NCBI RefSeq assembly: GCF_042647465.1
Contig: NZ_JBHRVN010000004.1
Direction: 5' to 3' (one strand)
Source: Wagnerdoeblera intermedia
Lineage (GTDB): Bacteria > Pseudomonadota > Alphaproteobacteria > Rhodobacterales > Rhodobacteraceae
DNA: 64,000 nt
Part shown: positions 33,408-43,500 of the stretch, piece by piece
How positions within the stretch are numbered: the first letter of the stretch is position 1
How the letters are laid out: the number at the start of each line of letters is the position of its first letter
Made by a program: the position numbers and the translations under genes
Notes under the pieces: generated by a model
The model's database searches: none
Told to the model about the DNA's origin: nothing
What the model saw: only the letters and a program-made list of their open reading frames with translations

Positions 33408-34543
33408 GCCGCGGCCCTCCGCGGGCGTGTCTCGCGCTGCGACCACCAGAGCAGAACAGCAGAGAGTGCAAGACCCGTCAGCGGCGCAGCCCAGACCAGC
33501 GGCCAGAGGCGCGCATCACGGATGCCGATGGATTCCGCACCATTGGCGATCATCTGCACCAGGACCAGGCCGACAGAGCCGCCCAGAAGCTGCCGCCAGA
33601 GGCCAAAGCGCGAGAAGGCCCCGATCAGCAGGGCCGAAAAACCGATGAGTGCAGCCGCCGTCGCAAGGAAGGGCTGCGCCAGACGGTTATGACCTTCCCA
33701 GATCAGCAGCGAGAGGCTGCGACCGGTCTCACTCGCAAGGGCCTGATCGGCGGTCAGAAGTTCCCAGGTAGAGAGGGTGCCGTCATCGCGCCGCGCGCCG
33801 CCGCCCGGCCCGAAGAGGCTGTCGAGATCATAGGTGAAATCGGCGAAATGTGTCACCGCAAGGCGCATCCCCTGGTGGCTCAGCGTCTGCGCCATGCCAT
33901 CGACCAGAACCAGCTTCGGCCCGGAGACATTTTTCGACAGATAGCCGCGCTTTGAGGTGTAGGAGGTCCGCGCCTCAGGGTTGCGGGCATCGGCGAGATA
34001 AATGTCGCGCAATTCCCCGGTCTCGGTGATGTCGCGGATGTAGAGGGTGATCCCCTCAACCGGGAACTGAAACACCCCGGGCCGCAGCATACGCGAGGTG
34101 ACGTTCTCGGTGATCGCTGCCTGACGCTCGCTCAGGGCCTGCCGGCTGGCGGGCACCAGGACATTGACAAGGACCATCATGATCATCGCCACGATCAGCC
34201 CGAAATAAAGCACCGGACGCGCCAGACGGAAGGAGGAAAACCCGGTGGCCTGCATCACCACCAGCTCCGACTCGCGGCTGAGGCGGTTCGTGACATAGGC
34301 CGAGGCCGCAAAGGCTGCGACCGGCAGAACCATACGGATCACATTGGGCAGCGTCAGCACGGTCATTTCCAGAAAGACCAGCGCAGACTGCCCGTCTCCG
34401 ATCAGCCGGTCAAAAAGCGACACCGCACGGTTGACCCAATAGACCGCCACCAGGATCAGCGCGAAGAACCCGAACAGCATCAGAAACTGTGACAGCAGAT
34501 ATCTGTCGAATCGGGACAAAGCAGGCATCCTGGTGAAGGGCAT
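33404..34543 (-). CDS. lptF: LPS export ABC transporter permease LptF
   Basis: The 379-residue protein resembles LptG in layout: FDRYLLSQFLMLFGFFALILVAVYWVNRAV in the first helix, the conserved ESELVVMQATGFSSFRLARPVLYFG cytoplasmic helix and a C-terminal helix pair. It is the partner of LptG in LPS export. Start choice: ATG 34543 or ATG 34528 (MPALSRFDRYLL), which relatives would favour. First gene of the leftward outer-membrane biogenesis operon, divergent from pepA. Confidence 0.9.
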   Translation of the reverse strand: MPFTRMPALSRFDRYLLSQFLMLFGFFALILVAVYWVNRAVSLFDRLIGDGQSALVFLEMTVLTLPNVIRMVLPVAAFAASAYVTNRLSRESELVVMQATGFSSFRLARPVLYFGLIVAMIMMVLVNVLVPASRQALSERQAAITENVTSRMLRPGVFQFPVEGITLYIRDITETGELRDIYLADARNPEARTSYTSKRGYLSKNVSGPKLVLVDGMAQTLSHQGMRLAVTHFADFTYDLDSLFGPGGGARRDDGTLSTWELLTADQALASETGRSLSLLIWEGHNRLAQPFLATAAALIGFSALLIGAFSRFGLWRQLLGGSVGLVLVQMIANGAESIGIRDARLWPLVWAAPLTGLALSAVLLWWSQRETRPRRAAA

Positions 34544-34561
34544 AGGTCTCGCTTTTCTAGA

Positions 34562-34592
34562 CCGGAACCCCCTCGGGGGAAACCGGTTTTTC
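34562..34592 (+). other. Stem-loop in the lptF/pepA divergent gap
   Basis: ACCGG-AA-CCCCC-T-CGGGGG-AAA-CCGGT followed by TTTT. It looks like a terminator on the + strand, but no rightward gene precedes it; in the leftward direction it would lie in the lptF leader. Confidence 0.4.
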
Positions 34593-34701
34593 CATCTGAA
34601 TCACCGCATCGGCAAGGGGTCGCAGGGGGGGCGTCCCGCAGGCTCTGGTCAAGCTTTGGGCGCGGCGTTAGGCTCCGCCCCGAACCGATCCGGAGCGTGA
34701 T

Positions 34702-36165
34702 ATGACCACACCAGTTGCCATTCAGTTTGATGCCTTTGACCCTGAGACCCTTGCCGGTGTTACCGGGCGTCTCGTCCTGCTTTGCGGCACGGAAATCAAA
34801 GGCACGGCTGCGAAAAAGCTTGCCCGCCTGATGAAGGGCCAGCTTGAGCGCGCTGTCAGCTCTGAGGCCTATGCAAAACTCAAAGGCGGCGAGGCGCTGG
34901 AGATCCGCTTTCCGGCCGGGCTGGCCTGCGATGTGCTGCAGCTGGTGAAGCTTGAGCCAAAGGCCGATGTCGCCACCGCGCGCCGGGCCGGTGCGACCAT
35001 CGGGGCCGCGCTGGATCAGCGCCCGACGACCGTGATCGCGGTCGGGGTGCAGCGCGCGGCAGAGGTCTCTTTCGGGCTGGCGCTGCGGGCCTATAAATTC
35101 ACCGAGCGCAAATCGACGGAGGCCGCAGAGGCGGGCGCGGTGCGCGTGCTCGTCACCGAGCCTGAGGCAGTGGCGGCCCAGGCGGCGCCCTTTGCTGCGG
35201 TGACTGAAGGGGTCTTCTTCACCCGCGACCTGGTGTCCGAGCCTGCCAATATCCTGACCACCAATGATTTCGCCGCCCGTCTGGCCGCGATGCAGGAGCT
35301 GGGCCTTGAGGTCGAGATCCTGGAAGAGGAGGAGCTGCGCGCCCTTGGCATGCACACGCTGCTGGCGGTGGGCATGGGTTCTGAAAGCCCCTCTAAGGTC
35401 GTGATTATGACCTGGAAGGGCAAGGGCGAAGGTGCACCGCTGGCGCTGGTCGGCAAGGGCGTCTGCTTTGATTCGGGCGGCATTTCTCTGAAGCCCGGCG
35501 CGGGCATGGAAGAGATGACCATGGATATGGGCGGCGCGGCCGTCGTCTCGGGCGTGATGCGGGCGCTGGCTTTGCGTAAATCTCCCTCGCATGTCGTGGG
35601 CATTGTGGGGCTTGTCGAAAACATGCCCTCGGGTCGTGCGCAGCGTCCGGGTGACATTGTCACCTCGATGAAGGGCACCACAATTGAGGTGACCAATACC
35701 GACGCTGAAGGCCGCCTCGTGCTGGCCGATGTGCTCTGGTACACCCAGCAGCGGTTTAAGCCCTCGGCCATCATTGATCTGGCGACCCTGACCGGGGCGG
35801 TCATGGTGGCGCTTGGCATGGACAACACCGGCGTCTTCTCCAACAACGATGCCTTCTGTGATGAGTTCATGGCGGCCGCAAAGGCCGAGCAGGAGCCGGC
35901 ATGGCGTCTGCCGCTGGATGAAAAGCTTGACGCCACGCTGAAGTCCGATCTGGCGGATATCCGCAACTCCACCGGCTCGCGCTACGGCGGCGCAGGCCTT
36001 GCAGCCTGCTTCCTGCAGCGCTTCATTGAGCCGGAGATGCCCTGGATCCACCTCGATATCGCCGGTACCACGCTGACCAAGACCGGCACCGATTACTCGG
36101 GCAAGGGCGCGACGGGCTGGGGCGTTCGCGCGATCAACCGGCTGATCGCCGCCCGTGAGGGCTGA
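34702..36165 (+). CDS. pepA: Leucyl aminopeptidase (M17)
   Basis: The 487-residue protein has an N-terminal regulatory domain and the C-terminal M17 catalytic domain with two-metal ligands in VGKGVCFDSGGISLKPG and MDMGGAAVV, the hallmark NTDAEGRLVLADVL, and the bicarbonate-site arginine. It removes N-terminal amino acids in the cytoplasm; in some bacteria PepA also binds DNA in recombination and regulation. holC follows three bases later, the same pair order as in E. coli. Confidence 0.95.
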   Translation: MTTPVAIQFDAFDPETLAGVTGRLVLLCGTEIKGTAAKKLARLMKGQLERAVSSEAYAKLKGGEALEIRFPAGLACDVLQLVKLEPKADVATARRAGATIGAALDQRPTTVIAVGVQRAAEVSFGLALRAYKFTERKSTEAAEAGAVRVLVTEPEAVAAQAAPFAAVTEGVFFTRDLVSEPANILTTNDFAARLAAMQELGLEVEILEEEELRALGMHTLLAVGMGSESPSKVVIMTWKGKGEGAPLALVGKGVCFDSGGISLKPGAGMEEMTMDMGGAAVVSGVMRALALRKSPSHVVGIVGLVENMPSGRAQRPGDIVTSMKGTTIEVTNTDAEGRLVLADVLWYTQQRFKPSAIIDLATLTGAVMVALGMDNTGVFSNNDAFCDEFMAAAKAEQEPAWRLPLDEKLDATLKSDLADIRNSTGSRYGGAGLAACFLQRFIEPEMPWIHLDIAGTTLTKTGTDYSGKGATGWGVRAINRLIAAREG

Positions 36166-36168
36166 GCC

Positions 36169-36636
36169 TTGGGCTATGCGCTGTTTTTCCGGCTCTCACA
36201 CACCCCCGTGGAAGAGCTGGTGCGCATCAACACCACCCGCGCGCTGGCCCAGGGCTGGCGCGTGGTGATCCGGGGGCGCGATATCGGCGCCCTCGACCGT
36301 CTGGATGAGGCGCTCTGGCGCGATCCTGCGGATGGATTTCTGCCTCATGGCGTCGCGGGCGGGCCGCATGATGCGGCGCAGCCCGTGCTGCTGACGCTGG
36401 GGGCGGAGCGGCCCAATGGCGCTCAGGCCCTCATCGCGCTGGAGGGGGCGGAGGTCACGCCCGGCGAGATTGCGGAACTGGAACGCGTCTGGATCGTCTT
36501 TGACGGCAATGATGAGCTGGCCCTGCAGGTCGCGCGCAGCCAGTGGCGTGCGCTGACCGGCGCGGGGGCAGAGGCGGAATTCTGGTCTGAAGCCTCAGGC
36601 CAGTGGCGCAAAGAGGCGGACAACCGCAAATCCTGA
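36169..36636 (+). CDS. holC: DNA polymerase III chi subunit
   Basis: The 155-residue protein has the chi pattern: FFRLSHTPVEELVRINTTRALAQGWRVVIRGRD, DEALWRDPADGFLPHGVAGG and the later ERVWIVFDGND. Chi links the clamp loader to single-strand-binding protein. It uses a TTG start (36169), since no in-frame ATG or GTG gives a full domain; GAGG lies upstream. Three bases separate it from pepA. Confidence 0.9.
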   Translation: MGYALFFRLSHTPVEELVRINTTRALAQGWRVVIRGRDIGALDRLDEALWRDPADGFLPHGVAGGPHDAAQPVLLTLGAERPNGAQALIALEGAEVTPGEIAELERVWIVFDGNDELALQVARSQWRALTGAGAEAEFWSEASGQWRKEADNRKS

Positions 36637-36646
36637 GGAGGATGGC

Positions 36647-36952
36647 ATGAAGGCGTTTTGGGGTCTGACTTTGGCGGCAGGGCTCAGCGCCTCGCCCGCG
36701 GCTGCTGCCCTCTCGGGCTGGTATGACAGCGCCGAAAAGATCGCCGTGATCCTGGCTGACGCCGCGATTGCCGATCAGCACCGCCAGATGCCGCTGCGCG
36801 GGATCGAAAACATTGGCACCAATAAAGACGGCGCCGATCTGTGGCAGGTGGAAAGCCAGGAGTGCCGGATGCAGGTGGCGCTGCGGGCTGTGCCGCCCAA
36901 AGGGGTCGGGAAAACCACCTATGAAGTGGCGGGCCGCAGCGCCTGCGATTAA
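36647..36952 (+). CDS. Small exported hypothetical protein
   Basis: A 101-residue protein with a signal peptide (FWGLTLAAGLSASPAAA, cleavage probably after AAA). The mature part, LSGWYDSAEKIAVILADAAIADQHRQMPLRGIENIG.., has two cysteines (QECRMQ and SACD) that could form a disulfide. No domain recognised. It starts 10 bp after holC and its last four bases overlap the convergent MFS gene. Confidence 0.75.
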   Translation: MKAFWGLTLAAGLSASPAAAALSGWYDSAEKIAVILADAAIADQHRQMPLRGIENIGTNKDGADLWQVESQECRMQVALRAVPPKGVGKTTYEVAGRSACD

Positions 36953-38172
36953 CGCCGCTCGCGGCCCGGGTCTTTGACGGCGACCAGATAGATCACCAGC
37001 GCCAGCGCCAGCACGGCGGAGGAGAGGAAAAATCCGGCATCCGGCGTGCGGATCGGGGCCGCCGGAGACATGAAATAGCTGAACATCTGCGTGAAAGTCA
37101 CCGTGCCTGCCAGCATCGCCAGATTGGTCAGCGCGGCGATGCCGCCCTGCAACTCCCCTTGGGCGTTATCCGGCACCATCCGCGTCATCCGCGCCATCAG
37201 CATGGGCTGCACAAAGCCCTCCGGCCCGTGGACGAACATCAGCAGCACCACACCCCACATCGTGCCGGTGATGCCATAGCAGGCTGCCGCGACGATCCCG
37301 CAGATCAGCCCGATCATCGCCACCCGATGCTCTCCCAGGCGGCGCACGGAAATGCCGGTCAGACCGCCCTGGAAGCCCGCAAGGATCAGACCGAAGATCG
37401 CCAGCGTCAGACCGATCGTGGCCTCAGTCCAGCCGAATTTCGCCATGCCCCAGAAGGGCCAGATGGCCGGGTAAACGGCAGAGCCGAAATAAAAGGTCAC
37501 CAGCACCGCACAGATCGGGATCACGCCGGGATAGGTGGTGAAGACGCGGAAGGCACCGAAGGGATTGGCCCGCTTCCACTCAAAGCGGCGGCGTTTGCGT
37601 TTGGGCAGGGTTTCGGGCAGCACAAACCAGCCATAGGCGCAGTTGGCAAAAGAAATCGCCGCGGCGACCCAGAAGGGCACCCTGGGGCCGAGTTCGCCGA
37701 GCAGCCCGCCGATGGCCGGGCCGATCACAAAACCCGTGCCGAATGCCGCGCCCATCAGGCCATAGGCCTTCGCGCGGTTCGCGGGCGTGGTCACATCAGC
37801 AATATAGGCATTGGCAATAACCCAGCTTGACCCGCAGATCCCCGCCAGAAGCCGCCCGACAAAGAGCCAGAACAGCGTCGGCGCAACTGCAGAGAGCAGA
37901 TAATCCATCCCCAGACCGAAAATCGCCAGCAGCAGCATGGGGCGGCGGCCGTAGCGATCCGACAGATTGCCCATGATCGGCGCGAAGAGAAACTGCGCCA
38001 TGGAATAGACGAAATACATCCACCCCGCGATCACCGCGGCATCCTCAAGGCCAAGGCGGCCCACCTCTTCCACCAGCGCGGGCAGGACAGGGATAATAAT
38101 CCCAAAGCCGATCATATCGATCAGAACCGTGATCAGCACGAAACCGAAGGCGGGGGCGATGGGGGTCTTCAT
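36949..38172 (-). CDS. MFS transporter, TetA/TCR-like
   Basis: The 407-residue protein has twelve predicted membrane helices and the MFS motif GNLSDRYGRRPMLLL between helices 2 and 3, plus the antiporter motif region GPAIGGLLGELG in helix 5. It resembles the TCR/Tet drug-proton antiporter branch, but this family also moves other compounds, so tetracycline resistance should not be assumed. It follows gph by four bases and may be co-transcribed with it. Confidence 0.82.
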   Translation of the reverse strand: MKTPIAPAFGFVLITVLIDMIGFGIIIPVLPALVEEVGRLGLEDAAVIAGWMYFVYSMAQFLFAPIMGNLSDRYGRRPMLLLAIFGLGMDYLLSAVAPTLFWLFVGRLLAGICGSSWVIANAYIADVTTPANRAKAYGLMGAAFGTGFVIGPAIGGLLGELGPRVPFWVAAAISFANCAYGWFVLPETLPKRKRRRFEWKRANPFGAFRVFTTYPGVIPICAVLVTFYFGSAVYPAIWPFWGMAKFGWTEATIGLTLAIFGLILAGFQGGLTGISVRRLGEHRVAMIGLICGIVAAACYGITGTMWGVVLLMFVHGPEGFVQPMLMARMTRMVPDNAQGELQGGIAALTNLAMLAGTVTFTQMFSYFMSPAAPIRTPDAGFFLSSAVLALALVIYLVAVKDPGRERR

Positions 38173-38176
38173 CTGC

Positions 38177-38845
38177 TCAGGCCGCGGGACAAAGCTGCGA
38201 CAGAAGGGCAGGCAGGTCAGGGTAGGCTGAGACGACGCCGTCGGGGTTCATCCCGCGCACCAGATCCCCCTCCGGCCCGAGGGTGACAAGGATCACCGGG
38301 ACCCCGGCATTCTCAGCGGTCTTGCGATCGGTAATGGTGTCGCCCACCAGCACCGAACGCTCGCGACGCCCGCCGGCAAGCTCAATCGCATGCCACAAAG
38401 GCGCGGGGTCGGGCTTGCGCACAGGCAGGCTGCCCGCGCCGACCAGAGCGTCGAACAGATCCAGAGTGCCAAGCGCGCGCAGAAGTTTCTCTGCCAGATC
38501 AACGGGTTTGTTGGTGCAAATGCCAACCCGCCAGCCATCGCGCTTCAGCGCTTCGATGGTTTCAACCGCCTCCGGGAAGAAGCGGGTTTCGCGGCAGATA
38601 TCGGCCTCATAGGCCCCCAGCAGCACCGGCTGCCAGCGATCGAGATCACTCTCCCCCCAACCGAGGTTCATGATCTCAGACCCGCGACGCAGCATGGCCC
38701 GGCTGCCGAATCCCGCAACGGGCGCATCTTTTGCGGTCAGCGGACGGCCATGCCCGGCCTTCTCAAAGGCGTGATTGGCCGCAGCGAGCAGATCCGCTGC
38801 CGTATCCGCCAGCGTACCGTCGAGGTCAAAAATGACTGAGCGCAT
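38177..38845 (-). CDS. gph: Phosphoglycolate phosphatase (HAD hydrolase)
   Basis: The 222-residue protein has the HAD motifs: nucleophile DxD in VIFDLDGTLADTAADLL (about residues 4-20), motif II in GICTNKP, motif III lysine in VRKPDPAP and acidic motif IV VLVGDTITDRKTAENAG. It removes phosphate from 2-phosphoglycolate made in DNA end repair or photorespiration. The start is ATG 38845; a longer open frame upstream is not coding. Confidence 0.88.
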   Translation of the reverse strand: MRSVIFDLDGTLADTAADLLAAANHAFEKAGHGRPLTAKDAPVAGFGSRAMLRRGSEIMNLGWGESDLDRWQPVLLGAYEADICRETRFFPEAVETIEALKRDGWRVGICTNKPVDLAEKLLRALGTLDLFDALVGAGSLPVRKPDPAPLWHAIELAGGRRERSVLVGDTITDRKTAENAGVPVILVTLGPEGDLVRGMNPDGVVSAYPDLPALLSQLCPAA

Positions 38846-39063
38846 GGAAAGTCCTGTCGCTTTAGCTGTCGCGCGGGCTGCGCCTGGCGCAGGGCGTACC
38901 CCTGCCGAACCCGTTTGAAAAGCAGTTTCTGAACCGATGGTTCCGCTTGTGGCCGCCGCGCCATAGCGACGCGGGCGGATTTCGCGCTTGTGACCCGGGC
39001 TCTGCGGCTTTACCGAAGCGGTTTCTGCCGGTATCCCGGCCTGAACCGGACACGGAGAGTGAT

Positions 39064-39747
39064 ATGCTGGCTGAAGACGCGCTTGAGCATCTGAAAACCC
39101 TTGGTGATGTGCAAAAAGCCGCCGAAGCTGCCGCCTGGCACAAGGTGGACCGCCCCTATCTGGGCATCGCACCGGCTGTGATCGACGGGCTGGCCCGCGA
39201 ATGGCGGCAAAGCCTGAGCCTGGAAGAGCGTCTGGCGCTGGCCGATGGCCTTTGGCAGAGCGGTGTTCACGACGCGATGATGGCGGCGGCAAAACTGCTT
39301 GAGCAGGCGCGCATCCGTCCCTCCGATGAAGAGGCTTTCGCGCTGATTCTTGCCTGGCTGCCCGGTGTTGAAGGGGCCGCGCTCTCCGATCAGCTGGCGG
39401 TGGCCGGGGCGAAGCGGCTGCTGGCAGATCCTTCGCGTGTGGAGGCGCTGGAGCCCTTCGTCACCGCTGAGAACCGCTGGGCGCGGCGCTCGGTTCTGCT
39501 GATGCTGAGCCCTTGGGCGAAGATGAACAACCCGAAGGAAGCGGATCTGGCGATCCGTGACCGCGCGCTGCTTTGGGCCGGAACTTTAATTTCGGACCGC
39601 AACTGGTTCATTCAGAAAGCTGTTTCGGGTTGGATTGCGGATCTTTCGCGCCACGACGAGGCCCGCGCCCGCGCCTTTATCGACGCTCATGGCGCTGCGC
39701 TGAAGAGCTATGCGCTGAAGGAATCCGGGCGTTTCCTGAAAGACTAA
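39064..39747 (+). CDS. DNA alkylation repair protein (AlkD-like HEAT repeats)
   Basis: The 227-residue protein is all-helical with HEAT-like repeats and family landmarks KAAEAAAWHKVDRPYLGIAPAVIDGLAREWRQ, WRSV-like WARRSVLLMLSPWAK, and the final SDRNWFIQKAVSGWIADLSRHD. AlkD-type glycosylases remove alkylated bases without base flipping. ATG 39064 is preceded by GGAGAG. It is convergent with the DUF3445 gene, overlapping by 4 bp. Confidence 0.82.
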   Translation: MLAEDALEHLKTLGDVQKAAEAAAWHKVDRPYLGIAPAVIDGLAREWRQSLSLEERLALADGLWQSGVHDAMMAAAKLLEQARIRPSDEEAFALILAWLPGVEGAALSDQLAVAGAKRLLADPSRVEALEPFVTAENRWARRSVLLMLSPWAKMNNPKEADLAIRDRALLWAGTLISDRNWFIQKAVSGWIADLSRHDEARARAFIDAHGAALKSYALKESGRFLKD

Positions 39748-40535
39748 GGGTGCAGCGCCCGAAACGCCTTCAAGGCCTCGGGCGCGACCTGATCGACATG
39801 CACCACGGTGGTGTGGATCGAAAACACCACGGCGCGCGACTTCGGCAGGCGCAGCAGGGCCTGCCGCTCTGAGCGCAGATAGGGCCTGCTGGCGGGTTTG
39901 GGGCGCATCTCACCCTCGCGGCGCGGCTGAAACAGCGCCGGGCCTTCATAAAGCAGAGCATTCGAGCGCCAGAGCGGCTGGCCGGGCCGAATGGCATCAA
40001 AGAGACGCTGCACCCGCGCTGCGAGATTTTCGTCATACTCCGGCACCGGGCGGTGGATCCCGCTCAGCGGCCTGCCGATCTTTTCGCTCAGCGTCCAGCT
40101 GGCGGGAAAGCACAGGATCGCCGCTTTCATCACATGCTCGCGCCCCTCGGGCAGATGGATGACAAAATCCTCCTGGACAAGCCTGCCAAGCGTGATCAGA
40201 GGTTCGTCAAATTTAATCGGAATCCGGCAGTTGTCTGGTCGGGTTACCGCATCTTTTTCAAATAGATATGAGCCGTTCTTCATCAAAAGGCTGAGCGTCT
40301 CTGACAGCAGTTCCTGCGTCGCGTCAAAGGCCTCTGGCAGCAGTGCATGCACAGTGGAGCGCTGCCGCTCAATCAGCCCATCGCGCAGCCGCATCTGTCC
40401 CGCGAAGGCTTCGTCCTGAAAGATCCAGTCCTCAGGCGCAAGCGGACGGATGCCCGGCAGCTTCGCGCTGACCGGATCCATCCAGGGCATGTGGACCAGT
40501 CGGTCCTGAAGGACCGGAACCGGGCTCACTCCCAC
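39744..40535 (-). CDS. DUF3445 family protein (haem-dependent oxidative N-demethylase-like)
   Basis: The 263-residue protein matches DUF3445: LPGIRPLAPEDWIFQDEAFAGQMRLRDGL, then VQEDFVIHLP, CFPASWTLSEKIGRPLSGIHRPVPEYDE and RSERQALLRLPKSRAVVFSIHTTVV. Characterised relatives are haem/flavin oxidative N-demethylases acting on dimethylamine, but many homologues are uncharacterised. The GTG start (40535) lies inside the mfd stop region, a 10-bp overlap. Confidence 0.75.
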   Translation of the reverse strand: MGVSPVPVLQDRLVHMPWMDPVSAKLPGIRPLAPEDWIFQDEAFAGQMRLRDGLIERQRSTVHALLPEAFDATQELLSETLSLLMKNGSYLFEKDAVTRPDNCRIPIKFDEPLITLGRLVQEDFVIHLPEGREHVMKAAILCFPASWTLSEKIGRPLSGIHRPVPEYDENLAARVQRLFDAIRPGQPLWRSNALLYEGPALFQPRREGEMRPKPASRPYLRSERQALLRLPKSRAVVFSIHTTVVHVDQVAPEALKAFRALHP

Positions 40536-43500
40536 CGTTTCGGACCCTTGCCGCGCGGCAGGGGCCGACGCTCAACCGGAACGCGGCGCAGCGGGGTGGC
40601 CGGTGCTTTCGGGGGCGGCGCGGGTTTGTGGATCGGCGGCGGCACGGCTTTTGGCGGCGCTTTCGGCGCGGCGGAGGAGGGCTTGGCCTTCTCCGCCAGA
40701 TCGCGGGCAATGGCGAAGCTGCCTTTGATCTTCTCGGCGTCATTGGGCCAGTCGCGGGCGATGATCAGCTTGTTGTCTTTCAGCTTCACATTATGCGGAT
40801 CGGCCTGCAGATATTCGACCAGACCGCCCGGATTGGGGAATTTATCGGCGTGGAACTGCACCGTGGCCCCTTTGGGCCCGGCGTCCAGCCGTCCGATCCC
40901 GGCGCGTTTGCACATCGCTTTGATCCGCATGACCAGCAGCAGCGTGTTCACCTCTTTCGGCACCGGGCCGAAGCGGTCGATCAATTCAGCCGCAAAGCCT
41001 TCAAGCTCAACCTTGCCCGAGAGCCCCGACAGGCGGCGGTAGAGCCCGAGACGCACGTCGAGATCGGGGATATAGGCTTCGGGGATCAGCACCGGCACGC
41101 CAAGGTTAATCTGCGGTGCCCAGTCGCTGTCGAGCGACTGCGGCCCCTCAATCTCGCCCGAGCGGATCTTGGCGATCGTCTCTTCCAGCATGTGCTGGTA
41201 AAGCTCAAAGCCCACTTCTTTAATGTGACCCGACTGCTCCTCGCCCAGGAGGTTGCCCGCACCGCGCTGGTCAAGGTCATGGGAGGCGAGGTTAAAGCCC
41301 GCACCCAGACTGTCGAAACTGGCCAGGAGTTTCAGCCGCCGTTCCGCCTGGGGTGTCAGCGGGCTGCGGGGTTTGGTGGTCAGGTAGCAATAAGCGCGGG
41401 TTTTCGAACGGCCCACCCGGCCACGGATCTGGTAAAGCTGGCTCAGGCCGAACATATCAGCGCGGTGGATGATCATCGTATTCGCGGTGGGGATGTCGAG
41501 GCCGGATTCCACGATTGTGGTGGCCAGCAGCACATCGGCCTTGCCGTCGTAAAAATCGTTCATCCGCTGGTCGAGCTCACCCGCCGCAAGTTGGCCATTG
41601 GCGACGATGAAGCTCACCTCCGGGACCTGATCGCGCAGGAACTCTTCCATATCCGGCAGATCCGAGATGCGCGGCACCACGAAGAAGCTTTGCCCGCCGC
41701 GGTATTTCTCGCGCAAAAGCGCTTCGCGGATCGTGACGCCGTCAAATTCCGAGACATAGGTGCGGATCGCCAGGCGATCGACCGGGGGCGTCGCGATGAC
41801 CGAGAGATCGCGCACGCCCGATAGCGAAAGTTGCAGCGTGCGCGGGATCGGCGTTGCGGTCAGCGTCAGCACGTGGATGTCAGAGCGCAGTTCCTTCAGC
41901 CGCTCTTTATGTGTCACGCCGAAGTGCTGCTCTTCGTCGATGATGAGCAGGCCAAGGTTTTTGAACTTCACCGCCTGGGCCAGGACCGCATGGGTGCCGA
42001 CGACGATATCCACCGAGCCATCGGCCAGACCTTCACGGGTTTTCGCGGCCTCTTTGGCCGTCACGAAGCGCGAGAGTGGTTTAACATTCAGCGGGAAACC
42101 TTTGAAACGGGCCTCAAAACTGCGGAAGTGCTGCCGCGCGAGCAGGGTGGTCGGGGCGACCACGGCGACCTGCATCCCGGACATCGCCGCGACAAAGGCG
42201 GCGCGCATCGCCACTTCGGTTTTACCAAAGCCCACGTCGCCTACGACCAGGCGGTCCATCGGGCTGCCCTGGCCGAGATCTTCCAGAACGGCGGCGATGG
42301 AGGCGAGCTGATCGTCGGTCTCCACATAGGGGAACCTTGCGCAGAAGGCATCCCAAAGCCCCTCCGGCGGGGTGAGGATCGGGGCGGCGCGCAGGGTGCG
42401 CTCTGCCGCGACCCGCATCAGGCGGTCGGCGATTTCGCGGATCCGCTCTTTCAGTTTCGCCTTGCGGGCCTGCCAGGCACCGCCGCCGAGCTTGTCGAGA
42501 AGCCCCTCCTCATGGCCATAGCGTGAGAGCAGCTCGATGTTTTCGACCGGCAGATAAAGTCGGTCACCACCTGCGTATTCCAGCGCCAGACAGTCATGCG
42601 GCGCGCCGAGGGCATTGATGGTCTCAAGCCCCTTAAAGCGCCCGATGCCATGCTCAATATGCACCACCAGATCGCCCGGGGTGAGCGATGTGGTGCTTTG
42701 CAGGAAGTTTTCGGCCTTCTTCTTGCGGCGCGGGCGGCCGATCATCCGGTCGCCTAAGATGTCCTGCTCGGAAATGACTGTCAGGCCCGGGGCCTCAAAG
42801 CCCTCTTCCAGGCCCCAGATCACCAGGAAAAGCTGGCCCTTGCCCTTTTTATACTCGGGCAGCGCGCGCAGATCGGCCACCGCTTCCGCGCCGGTCAGCC
42901 CCTGATCGGCCAGAAGCCCGGCCATCCGCTCCCGCGAACCCTCTGAGTGATGGGTCAGCACCACATGGCCGTGCTGGCGACGCGCCCGGATATGATCGGC
43001 GAGGGCCCCAAAGAGGTTCAGCCCCTCGGTCTGACGCTCAATGGCGAAGTTTTTGCCTCTGCGGGCACCGGCATCGATCACACCGGGCCCGGGCGGCTGC
43101 GGCGCGCCGTGGAAGCGCACCACGCGGCGGTCCGCAATGGCTGCGAGCCAGGCCTCTTCGTCGAGATAGAGAAGTCCGGGAGGCGCGGGCTTATAGGGGC
43201 TGTCGAGCCGTGCCTTATTGCTCAGCGCTTCGCGGCGGGCGTCATATTGCTCAGAGATCTGATGCCAGCGGGCGTCGCGCACGGCGTCAAGCTGGTCGTC
43301 CATGGTGACGGTGGCACCCGGCAGGAAATCAAAGAGCGTGGCGAGGCTTTCATGGAAAAAGCCCATCCAATGCTCCATGCCGGCGTACTTGCGCCCCGCA
43401 CTCACCGCCTCATAGAGCGGGTCGTCCTGACCCCCGGTGCCGAACTCCACCCGGTAATTCTGGCGGAACCGCGCGATGGCCGCCTCATCCAGGATGATCT

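Noticed and set aside
36949..38172. Tetracycline resistance gene
   Set aside because: Only general TetA/TCR-like MFS features are visible; such genes are common chromosomal exporters and no resistance context is present.
38846..39292. N-terminal extension of the phosphoglycolate phosphatase
   Set aside because: The extra 149 residues are proline/arginine-rich and non-homologous; the HAD motif begins right at the chosen start.
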